From assembly GCF_001421415.1 (NCBI RefSeq), contig NZ_LMKH01000001.1, positions 186,001 through 250,000 on the forward strand: DNA of 64,000 nucleotides, read 5' to 3'. Both the position numbers and the translations under genes were made by a program. Below, in pieces: positions 37,221 to 47,040 of the stretch (position 1 is its first letter; every line of letters starts with the position of its first letter). This DNA comes from Sphingomonas sp. Leaf208 (GTDB lineage Bacteria > Pseudomonadota > Alphaproteobacteria > Sphingomonadales > Sphingomonadaceae). The notes under the pieces are model-generated. The model made no database searches, was not told the origin of the DNA, and saw only the letters and a program-made list of their open reading frames with translations.

Positions 37221-38315
37221 CTATCGGTGCGCCCACATCTCGGGATGCGCGTCGATATAGCCCGACAAGGAGGTCGTGATCCGCGCATCGTCGGCGATCG
37301 ACGGATGCGAATGGCATCCCGTGAACGCGAGCCCGGTGACGGGCACGAACGCGATATTGCGCTGCCCTTCCGCCTTCAACCTCGCGGCGACCTTGCCCAC
37401 CTCCGCCGCGATCTCGCCCCCGGCCATGTCGGTCGCCCACAGGACGACATGTGCGTCCGGATCGCGCGCGCGGAGGCGTTTGACGAAGTCGACATAACGC
37501 TGCTCGTAATCGGCATGGAGCGCCTCGCGCGTCCTCCACGGCTCGCCGGGATGGAGCGGAGTGGTGAAGTCGTTGGTGCCGAGCGCGATCACGAACAGAC
37601 GCGGATGCCACGCCGGATCGACGTAGCGCGTCGCCTTGTCGAACAGCGTGAAGGGATAGGCTACGGGAAGCGTGTCGGCTGCCATACCATTGTAATTGCG
37701 GACGATCCCGCGGCCAGAGACGGCGTTGACCTGATAGTCCGCGCCGTATCGCCTCGCCGCCAGCGCCGGCATGGCTTGCGAGGTATCGGTGGTCGCCCAC
37801 ACCTCCGCTTCGGTGCAGTCGCGCTTGGTCGAGACGTTGCCGTAGCCGACGGTGTGGGAGTCGCCGATGAACTCGATCTGCCGCGCTCGGGCGGGGGCGG
37901 GCAACGGGCGCGTTCCGGGCGCCGCGTAAAATCCACCGAATACGGTCGGTGCAGCCTGACTCTCGCTGGCGACGTCGACGCGTATTGCGTGGCGCCCGTC
38001 GGCGAGGCCGGCGACGCGGTAGAGACCTGGCTTGGGCTTGAAGAGCGTCGTCGGGGAGGACGCGTCCACCGTGATACGCATGATGACATTCCCGTCGCCG
38101 ATCTTCAGCAGGATGCCTGCGCCATGAAAATTCGTCTCAAAATAGGTGCCCGGCCATTGGCGTCGATAGCCGTCCGACGTCCGCTCGACCCGGCCGCCGA
38201 TATGCATCGGAAGCGCGGCACCGGGCTTGCTCGATACCGCGGTGACGGTGATCGGCGTCGCGACCGCCGACGTCGACAGCAGCGCTGCACCGAGCAGGCC
38301 CAGAACCGTACGCAT
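37221..38315 (-). CDS. SGNH/GDSL carbohydrate esterase, CE2-like
   Basis: A 364-residue secreted esterase. A signal peptide (MRTVLGLLGAALLSTSAVA) is followed by an N-terminal beta-sandwich (GRVERTSDGYRRQWPGTYFE). The SGNH domain has the nucleophile block EFIGDSHTVGYGN, AVSGRGIVRNYNG, the block IALGTNDFTTPL and the catalytic end GCHSHPSIADD (Asp/His). The two-domain plan matches CE2 acetyl-xylan/mannan esterases, which remove acetyl groups from hemicelluloses. I placed the start at the ATG at 38315, which opens the signal peptide. It is 35 bp downstream of the GH5 gene and surely in one operon with it. Confidence 0.82.
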   Translation of the reverse strand: MRTVLGLLGAALLSTSAVATPITVTAVSSKPGAALPMHIGGRVERTSDGYRRQWPGTYFETNFHGAGILLKIGDGNVIMRITVDASSPTTLFKPKPGLYRVAGLADGRHAIRVDVASESQAAPTVFGGFYAAPGTRPLPAPARARQIEFIGDSHTVGYGNVSTKRDCTEAEVWATTDTSQAMPALAARRYGADYQVNAVSGRGIVRNYNGMAADTLPVAYPFTLFDKATRYVDPAWHPRLFVIALGTNDFTTPLHPGEPWRTREALHADYEQRYVDFVKRLRARDPDAHVVLWATDMAGGEIAAEVGKVAARLKAEGQRNIAFVPVTGLAFTGCHSHPSIADDARITTSLSGYIDAHPEMWAHR

Positions 38316-38350
38316 ACCATGTGCTCCAGTTCGATCCGACAAGGCCGGCA

Positions 38351-39700
38351 TCAAAACGCCGCCATTGCTGAGGCATGCGCCCGGATCACGTTTTGGGTCG
38401 AGACGTCGCTGTCGAACACGCCGTACCAACCCTGCGGCTCGTGCGGCGGGTCGCCCATATAGCCGAGGTCGCCGCGCTGGAACCGGTGGTCGGCATGCGG
38501 CGTGCGAGCCTCGCCGTTCCACGCCCAAAAGTTCGAGCCCGCGAGCGGTCCGCCGGACTTGGCATCGGCTTCGATCGCCGCATAGATCTGGCGGTAGAAG
38601 CGATCCTTATAGACCGTCGTGATGGTCGGATCGTAGGCGGTCTTCCCGTCGCGCGGATAGCCGAACTCCTCGATCACCAGCGGCTTGCCGAGCGTCGTCG
38701 CCAGCCAGATATGCGCGTCGATATAGCCGGCGACCTTGGCCGCGCCCGCGTCGTAGGTGCCGGCGAGATCACCTGCGTCCATCCAGGTCCAGTTGTTGGG
38801 CCAGATATGCGTCGTAAGGTAATCGATCGACGGTGAGCGGTGCGCGGCGAGTACGACGTCCTCCCGCTCGATCGAACCCTTCAGCCCTTCCGAACCGGTC
38901 GAGACGAGGTGGTTGGGATCGAGCGTCTTGATGTACCGCGCGGTCTCGTCGATCCAGCGGTAGAAGGCGGGCAGGTTGGGTATGGCGACCGCAGGTCCGC
39001 CGGCCGGACGCGGCTCGTTCGCCAACTGCCACGCCATGATCGTCGGATCCGCGGCGTAGGCGACGCCCGTCACGGTGTTCGTACGCGAGACGACCGCGCG
39101 GATATAGTCGCGGTACATCGCCTGTGCCTGGCCGTTGGCGTAGAACGCGGCGTTCCAGTCGGCAAACGCGGGCCAAGGGTGCGCGGGGTCGTTCATGTTG
39201 ATGAACTTGCCGCCGTTGACCCACGACAAATACGTCATCATCCCGCCCGACCATTCCCAGAAGTTGGTCAGGTAGATTACCCCGGTCATGTCACGCTTCG
39301 CCATCTCGGCGAGCATCCAGTCGAGGCCCTTGAGGAGGTCTTCGTTATAGGTCGCGGTCCTGTCGCGGAAGCCGGGCGTGATCGAGTTCTTCAGCGGCGA
39401 CAGTTCGGCCGAGCCGAGGATGCGCAGGTTGCGCACGCCGAGCGCCTTCAAGCGGTCCAGTTCGCGGCCGAGACGCGCGCGGTTGCCGTACGCGGTCTCC
39501 GCGCCGAGCCATGCGCCGTACCAGATGTTGGCCCCAGCATAGCGGTAGGGCTTGCCGTCGCGCCGGAAATGGGTTCCGTCGACCGTGACGAACGCCGGCA
39601 TTGCGGGCAATCCAGCCAGCCGACCGTTGTTCGTGCAGCCAGCGGCCAGGGCAACGCCCCCCAGCAACGCCGCACGGCGACCGATAATCGCGTCGTCCAC
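38351..39700 (-). CDS. GH5-type beta-mannanase/endoglycanase lipoprotein
   Basis: A 449-residue glycoside hydrolase of the GH5 (mannanase-like) clan A fold. The acid/base Glu is in [11 protein letters not shown] and the nucleophile Glu in [35 protein letters not shown] and the aromatic [11 protein letters not shown] line the cleft. The N-terminus has twin arginines and a lipobox ([14 protein letters not shown]), so it is probably a membrane-anchored lipoprotein. The start codon is GTG. Its likely job is cleaving mannan or glucomannan backbones, with the esterase downstream removing acetyl groups. Confidence 0.85.
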   Translation of the reverse strand: MDDAIIGRRAALLGGVALAAGCTNNGRLAGLPAMPAFVTVDGTHFRRDGKPYRYAGANIWYGAWLGAETAYGNRARLGRELDRLKALGVRNLRILGSAELSPLKNSITPGFRDRTATYNEDLLKGLDWMLAEMAKRDMTGVIYLTNFWEWSGGMMTYLSWVNGGKFINMNDPAHPWPAFADWNAAFYANGQAQAMYRDYIRAVVSRTNTVTGVAYAADPTIMAWQLANEPRPAGGPAVAIPNLPAFYRWIDETARYIKTLDPNHLVSTGSEGLKGSIEREDVVLAAHRSPSIDYLTTHIWPNNWTWMDAGDLAGTYDAGAAKVAGYIDAHIWLATTLGKPLVIEEFGYPRDGKTAYDPTITTVYKDRFYRQIYAAIEADAKSGGPLAGSNFWAWNGEARTPHADHRFQRGDLGYMGDPPHEPQGWYGVFDSDVSTQNVIRAHASAMAAF

Positions 39701-39966
39701 GCCATTCCCCTTATACCGCCACCGCGTCGAGCGTCCCCGCCGGACGATTGATCAACCGGTCGGGTTGTTCAGCGCCAGGGCCATTGTCCTTAGGTTTGCA
39801 TGGCGCGGTGCGCTACCGCGATTTATCATACTTCAAGCCGAACGCGTCGGATGCTGACTGTCGGGACGGTGCACCTGCATTCCGTGCATCCCAATCGTAC
39901 CAGAACGCGTTTGTCCTCTGCCGTCTCGCTAGCCGAGTTGGGTCGCCATCACTGCCGGAGTTGCTC

Positions 39967-41715
39967 ATGTCCAAGACCATCATCGCCGACCTGTTTGCCG
40001 AGACGCTTCACCTGGCGGGTGTCGAGCGGATCTACGGCGTCGTGGGCGACAGCCTCAACGGCTTGACCGACAGCTTGCGGCGACAGGGCAAGATCGAGTG
40101 GATCCATGTTCGCAACGAGGAGGCCGCTGCCTTTGCGGCGGGTGCGGAGGCGCAACTTACCGGCAAGCTGGCGGTATGCGCCGGATCCTGCGGTCCCGGT
40201 AACATGCACCTGATCAACGGGCTCTACGACTGCAACCGGACGCGCGTGCCGGTGCTGGCGATCGCGGCACAGGTGCCGAGCGGGGAGGTGGGCTCGAACT
40301 ATTTCCAGGAGACGCGCCCGGAAGCGCTGTTCCGTGAATGCAGCGTCTATTGCGAGACGATCTCCGATGCCGACCAGATGCCGCGGACGCTGGAGACCGC
40401 GATCCGGGCAGCGGTCGGCCACCGCGGCGTATCGGTCGTCGCGATGCCGGGTGATGTTGCGTTGCGATCGACGACGGGTACGCTGGCACGGTCGAAGGGC
40501 TCACTCTTGCCGCCGCCTTCGGTGACGATACCCGCGGAGGCGGACATCGCCGAACTCGCCGCGCTGTTGAACGGTGCGCAGAAGGTGACGATCCTGGCGG
40601 GGCGGGGGTGCCGCACCGCGCATGCCGAGCTCGTCACGCTCGCGGGCGTGCTTCAGGCGCCGATCGTCCACGCGCTGGGCGGCAAGGAGTTCGTCGAGTA
40701 CGATAACCCCTATGACGTCGGCATGACCGGGCTGATCGGCTTTGCGAGCGGCTACGACGCTATGATGGCGTGCGACGTGCTGCTGATGCTCGGCACGGAT
40801 TTTCCCTATCGGCAATTCTATCCAGAGAAGGCGAAGGTCGCGCAGATCGACCTGATCCCTGAAAATCTCGGTCGGCGGACGGCGATCGATATCGGGCTGG
40901 TCGGCGATGTCGGCGCTACTCTTGCGGCGCTGATTCCGCGCGTGAAGACCGGGCGCGATGGCAGCTTCCTCAAGTCCGCGATCGAGAATTACGCCGAGTC
41001 CCGCAAGGGGTTGGACGATCTTGCCAACGGAAAGCCCGGCAGCGGTGTGATCCATCCGCAGCACGTCGCCCGCGTCCTCAGCGAGCAGGCGGCGGACGAT
41101 GCGGTCTTCGCCTGCGACGTCGGCACGCCGACCGTATGGGCTGCGCGCTACCTGAAGATGAACGGGCGGCGGCGGTTGATCGGATCGTTCAACCACGGAT
41201 CGATGGCGAACGCGCTGCCTCAGGCGATCGGCGTGCAGGCGGCGTACCCGGAGCGACAGGTCGTGACGCTGTCGGGCGATGGCGGGCTGGCGATGCTGAT
41301 GGGCGAGTTGCTGACCGTGCGCCAACTCGGCCTGCCGGTGAAGATCATCGTCTTCAACAACGGCACGCTCGGGTTCGTCGAGATGGAGATGAAGGCTGCG
41401 GGCTTGGTCGAGACCGGCGTCGCGCTCGACAACCCGGACTTTGCGGCGATGGCGCGGGCGATCGGGATTCACGGCGTGCGCGTTACCGATCCGGGTGACG
41501 TCGAGGCCGGCATCCGCGATGTGCTCGCGCATCCGGGGCCGGCGTTGCTCGACGCCGTCACCGCGCGCACCGAATTGTCGATGCCGCCCAAGATCACGCT
41601 GGAACAGATGAAGGGCTTCACGCTCTATATGGCGAAGGCGATCATCAGCGGCCGCGGCGACGAGGTGGTCGAGCTGGGCAAGACCAATGTCGGCTTGCTC
41701 AAACGTTTGTTCTGA
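39967..41715 (+). CDS. poxB: Pyruvate oxidase / pyruvate:quinone dehydrogenase, thiamine-diphosphate enzyme
   Basis: A 582-residue ThDP-FAD enzyme. The N-terminal domain has the ThDP-activating Glu in [16 protein letters not shown]. The middle domain binds FAD. The C-terminal domain has the ThDP motif [15 protein letters not shown] to VFNNGTLG. The end [24 protein letters not shown] resembles the membrane-binding tail region of E. coli PoxB (572 residues). The enzyme converts pyruvate to acetate and CO2 and passes electrons to quinone at the inner membrane. The ATG at 39967 has a GGAG seven bases upstream; the frame extends 73 codons further without conservation. About 265 bp upstream hold no other gene. 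Confidence 0.9.
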   Translation: MSKTIIADLFAETLHLAGVERIYGVVGDSLNGLTDSLRRQGKIEWIHVRNEEAAAFAAGAEAQLTGKLAVCAGSCGPGNMHLINGLYDCNRTRVPVLAIAAQVPSGEVGSNYFQETRPEALFRECSVYCETISDADQMPRTLETAIRAAVGHRGVSVVAMPGDVALRSTTGTLARSKGSLLPPPSVTIPAEADIAELAALLNGAQKVTILAGRGCRTAHAELVTLAGVLQAPIVHALGGKEFVEYDNPYDVGMTGLIGFASGYDAMMACDVLLMLGTDFPYRQFYPEKAKVAQIDLIPENLGRRTAIDIGLVGDVGATLAALIPRVKTGRDGSFLKSAIENYAESRKGLDDLANGKPGSGVIHPQHVARVLSEQAADDAVFACDVGTPTVWAARYLKMNGRRRLIGSFNHGSMANALPQAIGVQAAYPERQVVTLSGDGGLAMLMGELLTVRQLGLPVKIIVFNNGTLGFVEMEMKAAGLVETGVALDNPDFAAMARAIGIHGVRVTDPGDVEAGIRDVLAHPGPALLDAVTARTELSMPPKITLEQMKGFTLYMAKAIISGRGDEVVELGKTNVGLLKRLF

Positions 41716-41745
41716 GCGAGCCGAGATCGGTCGGTGCCGGGTCCG

Positions 41746-42705
41746 TCAGAGCGAAAGACGGGCCCGCGCCGCGCGGTATTCGCGTTCGAGGCGATCGACG
41801 CGATCGGCAACGCTTTCGACTTCGGTGACTGCGCCAATACCCTGGCCCGATCCCCAGATATCTTTCCACGCCTTGGGCTTGGAACCGTTGCCGCCGCCGA
41901 AGTCCATCGTCTTGAGGTCGCCCTCGGGGAGGTTGTCCGGGTCCATCCCGGCCGCCTGGATCGACGCGCGCAGGTAATTCCCGTGTACGCCGGTGAAGAG
42001 GTTGGAATAGATAATGTCGGACGCCTTCCCGGCGACGATGCCGTCCTTGTACGCCTGGTCCGCGTTCGCCTCGGTGGTCGCGATGAACGGCGAACCGATA
42101 TAGCCGAAGTCCGCGCCCATCGCCTGCGCGGCGAGGACGGCGTCGCCGGTTGCGATCGAGCCCGACAGCGCCAGCGGGCCGTCGAACCACTGGCGGATTT
42201 CCTGGATGATCGCGAACGGTGACAGCCGACCGGCATGGCCGCCGGCTCCGGCTGCGACTGCGATCAGGCCGTCGGCGCCCTTCTCGATCGCTTTCCGCGC
42301 GAACCGGTCGTCGATCACGTCGTGGAGCGTGATGCCGCCCCAGCCGTGTACCGCGGTGTTGAGATCCTCACGCGCGCCGAGCGAAGTGATGACGATCGGC
42401 ACCTGCCACTTCGCACACGTGGCAAGGTCGCTTTCGAGCCGGTCGTTGGATTTGTGGACGATCTGGTTGACCGCGAAGGGGGCTGCCGGGCGGTCGGGAT
42501 TGGCGCGGTTGTGTGCGCTGAGTTCCTCGGTGATCCGGTGCAGCCACTCGTCGAGCATAGCCTGCGGGCGCGCATTGAGCGCGGGGAACGAACCGACGAT
42601 ACCCGCCTTGCATTGCGCGATCACCAGATCGGGGCCGGAAATGATGAAAAGCGGCGAGCCGATGACGGGCAGGCGCAGGTTTTTTAGAATAGCGGGTACG
42701 GTCAT
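41746..42705 (-). CDS. Nitronate monooxygenase
   Basis: A 319-residue FMN TIM-barrel enzyme of the 2-nitropropane dioxygenase family. It shows LRLPVIGSPLFIISGPDLVIAQCKAG at the start, a GGHAG loop (VAAGAGGHAGRLSPF) that binds FMN phosphate, and ALSGSIATGDAVLAAQAMGADFGYIGSPF. These enzymes oxidise alkyl nitronates such as propionate-3-nitronate and protect against them. It is convergent with poxB and stands alone. Some family members are enoyl reductases, so the annotation is at family level. Confidence 0.88.
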   Translation of the reverse strand: MTVPAILKNLRLPVIGSPLFIISGPDLVIAQCKAGIVGSFPALNARPQAMLDEWLHRITEELSAHNRANPDRPAAPFAVNQIVHKSNDRLESDLATCAKWQVPIVITSLGAREDLNTAVHGWGGITLHDVIDDRFARKAIEKGADGLIAVAAGAGGHAGRLSPFAIIQEIRQWFDGPLALSGSIATGDAVLAAQAMGADFGYIGSPFIATTEANADQAYKDGIVAGKASDIIYSNLFTGVHGNYLRASIQAAGMDPDNLPEGDLKTMDFGGGNGSKPKAWKDIWGSGQGIGAVTEVESVADRVDRLEREYRAARARLSL

Positions 42706-42796
42706 GCCAGTTTTCTAGCGCAACCCATTCGCGCGCGCTAGAGCCGGTTTTGCCCTCCACCCAGGCTGCTGATGTCGCCGGGTGGAGGGCAGGGTA

Positions 42797-44989
42797 TCAG
42801 GCCATCTTGCCGATGACCTTGTCGAGCGTCAGCGGGTATTCGCGGATACGGACGCCGCAGGCGTTGTAGACCGCATTGGCGATCGCCGCGCCGACGCCGC
42901 ACAGACCCAGTTCGCCGATGCCCTTGGCCTTCATCGGCGAAGACTTCTCGTCGAGTTCGTCCATGAAGAACACGTCCTGCATCGGAATGTCGGCATGCGC
43001 GGGCACGTGATATTCTGCGAGGTCGTGGTTGACGAAATAGCCGAACCGCGTGTCGACGATCGCGTCCTCCATCAACGCCGCACCGACGCCCATCGTCATC
43101 GCACCGATCACTTGGCTGCGTGCCGATTTAGGGTTGAGGATACGACCGGCGGCGAACGCACCGCTCATCCGGCGAACGCGGATCTCACCGGTCGCCGAGT
43201 CGACGCCGACCTCGACGAAATGTGCGCCGAACGTGGCTTGCGCGTACGTCTTGGTGAGGTCGCCGAACTCGATCGAATCCTCGGCGGAGATGCCGGCATC
43301 GCCAGCAGCTTCCGACAGCGAGACGCTGCGGTTGCCCGACTTCACCTTGCCGTCCTCGAACACGACGTCGGTCGAGTTGAAGCCGAGTTTCTGCGCGACC
43401 CGCTCGCGCAACGCCATGCACGCCGCATAGACGCCCGCGGTCGAGCTGTTGCCGCCCCACTGGCCGCCCGAGCCCGACGAGGCCGGGAAGCTGCTGTCGC
43501 CGAGCAGGACGATGACCTTGTCCATCGGCACACCCATCATCTCGGCCGCGGTCTGCGCGATGATCGTGTAGCTGCCGGTGCCGATGTCAGTCATGTCGGT
43601 AGCGACGGTGACGACGCCCTTCTTGTCGATCCCGACGCGCGCACCAGACTTCATGGTGACGTTGTCGCGGAACGCCGACGCCATCCCCATACCGACCAAC
43701 CAACGGCCGTCGCGAACCTGGCCTGGGACGGGGTTGCGCTTGTTCCAGCCGAAGCGTTCGGCGCCGGTCTTCAGACAGCCGACGAGGTCCCGCCGCGAGA
43801 ACTGGCGCGACGGCTTTTCCGGATCGACCTGCGTATCGTTGATGATCCGCAGCTGGACCGGATCCATCTTCAGCTTCTCGGCAAGCTCGTCCATCGCGGC
43901 TTCGAGCGCGAGCAGGCCGACGGCCTCGCCAGGCGCCCGCATCGCGTTGCCCTCGGGGAGATCGAGCACGGCCAGACGCGTCGCGGTCATGCGGTTGGCG
44001 CCGGCGTAGAGCAGGCGGGTCGCATTCGGCGCGGTCTCGGGACCACCACCGGGCAAATCGCCCGACCAGCTCTCGTGCGCGATCGCGGTGATCTTGCCGT
44101 CCTTCTGCGCACCGATGCGCAGGCGCTGGATCGTTGCCGGGCGATGCGTCGTGTTGTTCATCACCTGCGGCCGCGCGAGCGCGAGCTTCACCGGACGCCC
44201 GCCGATCGCGCGCGAGCCGAGCGCTGCCATCACCGCATCGCTGCGGACCCACAGCTTCGAACCAAACCCGCCACCCACATAGGGCGACATCACGTGGATG
44301 CTTTCCTTCGGCAGCAGCAGCGTCTCGCTCATGTCGCCGACCGCCCAGTTGATCATCTGGTTCGACGTCCAGAGCGTGAGCTTGCCGTCCTTCCATGCTG
44401 CGGTGGTGGAGTGCGGCTCCATCATCATATGGCTCTGGTCGGGCGTGGTGTAGCGCTCGTCGAGCTTGACCGGCGCCTTGGCGAACGCACCGGCGAAGTC
44501 GCCGACGGCGGTGTCGGGCGTGCCGCTCTTCGGCTTGGTCGCCGAGGATTGCGATGCGGCGAGATCGAACCGCCCGGCCGTGCGCGCGTAGTTGACGCGG
44601 AGCAGCTTGGCACCGGCGCGAGCTTGCTCGAACGTCTCGGCGACGACGACCGCGACGGCCTGGTCGTAATGCTGGACGTCCGGGCCAGCGAGCATCCGCG
44701 CCGTGTGGTTCTTGGCTTTGCCGAGCTTGCCGGCATTCTGGTAGGTGACGACCGCGAGCACGCCGGGGGCGGCCTTCGCGTCGGCGTCGTCGATGCTCTC
44801 GATCCGGCCCTTGGCGATCGCCGAGCCGAGAATGTAGCCATAGGCGGCGTTCGGCGCAGCATCGTTGCGCTCATAGGCGTAGTGCGCGGTACCGGTGGTC
44901 TTCAGCTTGCCGTCGACGCGGTCGAGCGGCTGGCCGAGCACCTTCATCCGGTCGGTCGGATTCGCCGTGGCGGGGGTATCGAACTTCAT
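42797..44989 (-). CDS. paoC: Periplasmic aldehyde oxidoreductase, molybdenum-cofactor subunit (PaoC-like)
   Basis: A 730-residue large subunit of the xanthine-dehydrogenase family. MKVLGQPLDRVDGKLKTTG and AHYAYERNDAAP open it, SPYVGGGFGSKLWV and GEAVGLLALEAAMDELA bind the molybdopterin-cytosine-dinucleotide cofactor, and GIGELGLCGVGAAIANAV near the C-terminus holds the catalytic Glu. With the FAD and iron-sulphur subunits upstream it makes a PaoABC-type enzyme that oxidises aldehydes to acids in the periplasm. The ATG at 44989 begins the family sequence; the open frame continues 54 codons upstream inside paoB. Confidence 0.9.
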   Translation of the reverse strand: MKFDTPATANPTDRMKVLGQPLDRVDGKLKTTGTAHYAYERNDAAPNAAYGYILGSAIAKGRIESIDDADAKAAPGVLAVVTYQNAGKLGKAKNHTARMLAGPDVQHYDQAVAVVVAETFEQARAGAKLLRVNYARTAGRFDLAASQSSATKPKSGTPDTAVGDFAGAFAKAPVKLDERYTTPDQSHMMMEPHSTTAAWKDGKLTLWTSNQMINWAVGDMSETLLLPKESIHVMSPYVGGGFGSKLWVRSDAVMAALGSRAIGGRPVKLALARPQVMNNTTHRPATIQRLRIGAQKDGKITAIAHESWSGDLPGGGPETAPNATRLLYAGANRMTATRLAVLDLPEGNAMRAPGEAVGLLALEAAMDELAEKLKMDPVQLRIINDTQVDPEKPSRQFSRRDLVGCLKTGAERFGWNKRNPVPGQVRDGRWLVGMGMASAFRDNVTMKSGARVGIDKKGVVTVATDMTDIGTGSYTIIAQTAAEMMGVPMDKVIVLLGDSSFPASSGSGGQWGGNSSTAGVYAACMALRERVAQKLGFNSTDVVFEDGKVKSGNRSVSLSEAAGDAGISAEDSIEFGDLTKTYAQATFGAHFVEVGVDSATGEIRVRRMSGAFAAGRILNPKSARSQVIGAMTMGVGAALMEDAIVDTRFGYFVNHDLAEYHVPAHADIPMQDVFFMDELDEKSSPMKAKGIGELGLCGVGAAIANAVYNACGVRIREYPLTLDKVIGKMA

Positions 44990-44994
44990 GGCGA

Positions 44995-45945
44995 TCAGGC
45001 CTTCGCTTCTTCGAACACGGCGCCGATGGTGCGTTCGACCAACGGCAGCTTGAACGCGTTCTGTGATGTGGTGCGGGCGCCGGCGAGGACTGCCGATGCG
45101 GTCGCCTTGGCGCCATTCGGCATCTGTGCCTCGGCAGCTTCGACGCGCCATGGCTTGTGCGCGAGGCCACCGAAGGCGAGACGGCCGCGACCGCCGGGCT
45201 GGATCACGGCAGCAACCGAGATCAGCGCGAACGCATAGGACGCACGATCACGCACCTTCTGGTAGATGTGCGTGCCGCCGATCGGCTTGGGCAGCGTCAC
45301 TGCCGTGATCAGCTCACCTGCCGCGAGCGAGGTTTCGATGTTCGGCGTGGCACCGGGGAGACGGTGGAAGTCCGCGATCGGGATCGCGCGCGTTTGGCCA
45401 GCGGCGTTCACCGTCTCGACCGTCGCGTCGAGTACGCGCATTGCGACGGCCATGTCGCTCGGGTGTGTCGCGATGCACGCGCCACTCGTGCCCATCACGG
45501 CAAGGTTGCGGTTGAACCCGCCGATCGCCGCGCAACCGCTGCCGGGCTGACGTTTGTTGCAGGGCTTGGTGGTGTCGTAGAAATACGGGCACCGTGTCCG
45601 CTGGAGCAGGTTGCCCGCGGTCGTCGCCTTGTTGCGTAGCTGGCCCGACGCGCCGGACACCAGCGCGCGGCTGAGTACGCCGTAATCTTTCCGCACCCGC
45701 GCGTCGGCAGCGAGATCCGTGTTGCGGACGAGCGCGCCAACGCGGAGGCCACCATCCGAGGTTGGCGTGATCTTGTCGAGGCCGAGGCCGTTGACGTCGA
45801 TCAGGTGCTGCGGCGTCTCGATCTGCAGCTTCATCAGGTCGAGCAGGTTGGTGCCGCCGGCGATGAATTTCGCGCCCGGCGTACGGACTGCCGCGCTGGC
45901 CGCTTCCTTGGCGGAAGTCGCGCGCTCGTAGGTGAAGGCCTTCAT
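44995..45945 (-). CDS. paoB: Aldehyde oxidoreductase FAD subunit (PaoB-like)
   Basis: A 316-residue FAD-binding subunit. [20 protein letters not shown] is the FAD pyrophosphate loop. It has the extra 4Fe-4S cluster segment of the PaoB type, with cysteines in [21 protein letters not shown] and [10 protein letters not shown]. It passes electrons from the molybdenum subunit to FAD and on to the acceptor. It overlaps paoA by 4 bp and lies 5 bp from paoC, so the three are one operon. Confidence 0.9.
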   Translation of the reverse strand: MKAFTYERATSAKEAASAAVRTPGAKFIAGGTNLLDLMKLQIETPQHLIDVNGLGLDKITPTSDGGLRVGALVRNTDLAADARVRKDYGVLSRALVSGASGQLRNKATTAGNLLQRTRCPYFYDTTKPCNKRQPGSGCAAIGGFNRNLAVMGTSGACIATHPSDMAVAMRVLDATVETVNAAGQTRAIPIADFHRLPGATPNIETSLAAGELITAVTLPKPIGGTHIYQKVRDRASYAFALISVAAVIQPGGRGRLAFGGLAHKPWRVEAAEAQMPNGAKATASAVLAGARTTSQNAFKLPLVERTIGAVFEEAKA

Positions 45946-46586
45946 GCCGTACGCTCCGTGCCGGCGACGTCGTGGATCGCGTCGATGATGTTCGCATAGG
46001 CACCGCAGCGGCAGATGTTGCCGCTCATCCGCTCGCGCAGTTCATCGGTCGAGACCGTCGGCTGGGCCGCAATGTCGCCTGTAACGTGGCTGGGGATGCC
46101 CGCCTTGATCTCGCCGAGCGTCGCGACCGCCGAGCAGATCTGGCCGGGGGTGCAATAGCCGCACTGATAGCCGTCATGCTTGACGAACGCGGCCTGCATC
46201 GCGTGCAGCTTCTCGGGGGTGCCGAGGCCTTCGATCGTCGTGATCTCTTCGCCTTCGTGCATGACCGCGAGCGTCAGGCAGCTGTTGATGCGGCGACCCT
46301 CGACGATGACCGTGCACGCACCGCACTGGCCGTGATCGCAGCCCTTCTTGGTGCCGGTAAGCTTCAAATTCTCACGCAGCGCGTCCAGCAACGTGGTCCG
46401 CGTATCCACGTTGAGCTTGGTCGTGCGGCCGTTGACCTTCAGCGTAACGGGCATCGTCGGCGGAGCCGACTGCGCGGTACCCTGCGTCTGCGCCTGTACG
46501 GCAGGCGCCGCCGCCAATGTAGCCGACGCGACGCCACCGGCGATCACACCACGGCGTGACACCGGAAAACCTTCATCCTGATGCAT
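45942..46586 (-). CDS. paoA: Aldehyde oxidoreductase 2Fe-2S subunit with Tat signal (PaoA-like)
   Basis: A 214-residue small subunit. The twin-arginine signal is [25 protein letters not shown]. Cluster one cysteines: [12 protein letters not shown] and NSCLTLA. Cluster two: [11 protein letters not shown] and GNICRCGAY. The Tat signal on this subunit carries the folded heterotrimer to the periplasm, as in E. coli PaoABC. First gene of the operon. The XdhC-type maturation gene that often follows paoC is not present here. Confidence 0.92.
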   Translation of the reverse strand: MHQDEGFPVSRRGVIAGGVASATLAAAPAVQAQTQGTAQSAPPTMPVTLKVNGRTTKLNVDTRTTLLDALRENLKLTGTKKGCDHGQCGACTVIVEGRRINSCLTLAVMHEGEEITTIEGLGTPEKLHAMQAAFVKHDGYQCGYCTPGQICSAVATLGEIKAGIPSHVTGDIAAQPTVSTDELRERMSGNICRCGAYANIIDAIHDVAGTERTA

Positions 46587-46696
46587 ATCAAATCCCTGTA
46601 TTTGCTACCGTAACGGGCGAGAGCGGGCAAAGTTGCGCTGCTTCGCAATTGGTTCCGTGAATTTTGCGTCATAAAAATCTGCGATAGGGTATTGAA

Positions 46697-46897
46697 ATGC
46701 GGACAGTTTCTTCCAGCGTGTCGGTGCGGCTGTATCACCTCGACGACAGCGGCGAGGGCGGGGCGGCAACGACACTGTTCTATGGTCCGCTCGGGGAGGC
46801 CCTGGCGATCGCAGCGCAGCAGGAAGAAGATGTGCAGGCGGGGCTGTATCTGGCCACGGAGAACGACGTCGTCGCGTATCTCGATCTGGAGGAGTAG
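46697..46897 (+). CDS. Small conserved-looking hypothetical protein
   Basis: A 66-residue acidic cytoplasmic protein: MRTVSSSVSVRLYHLDDSG, LFYGPLGEALAIAAQQEE and the end ENDVVAYLDLEE. There is no signal peptide or membrane segment. Its alternating beta-alpha-beta pattern looks folded rather than random. I do not recognise a named family. It is divergent from paoA (110 bp) and ends just before repeat copy 2. Confidence 0.55.
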   Translation: MRTVSSSVSVRLYHLDDSGEGGAATTLFYGPLGEALAIAAQQEEDVQAGLYLATENDVVAYLDLEE

Positions 46898-46909
46898 CGC
46901 TCACCTTGC

Positions 46910-47035
46910 GATCCTCCCCCGCCAGGGGGAGGTGGCTGGCGCTTGCCAGACGGAGGGGGAGGTAAGGGAAAACCTCTGCTCCGTGTCCCCCCCTCCGTCA
47001 CCTTCGGCGCCACCTCCCCCTGGCGGGGGAAGATC
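46910..47035. repeat. Palindromic dispersed repeat, copy 2 (inverted)
   Basis: 126 bp from GATCCTCCCCC to GGGGGAAGATC, the same plan as copy 1 but in the opposite orientation: the CTGGCGCTTGCCAG hairpin is now on the left and CCTTCGGCGCC on the right. It lies between the stops of the 66-residue gene and the convergent flavoprotein gene. Confidence 0.85.
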
Positions 47036-47040
47036 GAGTA

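Noticed and set aside
36886..37800. A 304-codon minus-strand frame running through the esterase end and the GH9 relic
   Set aside because: It is in a different frame from both the SGNH motifs and the GH9 motifs.
39748..39966. A 73-codon N-terminal extension of pyruvate oxidase
   Set aside because: No family similarity and no ribosome-binding site; the ATG at 39967 has GGAG at proper spacing and gives the usual length.
42782..45238. A 2.5-kb open frame on the plus strand opposite paoC
   Set aside because: Antisense to a clear molybdenum-enzyme subunit; low-complexity Arg/His/Ala composition and no domain pattern.
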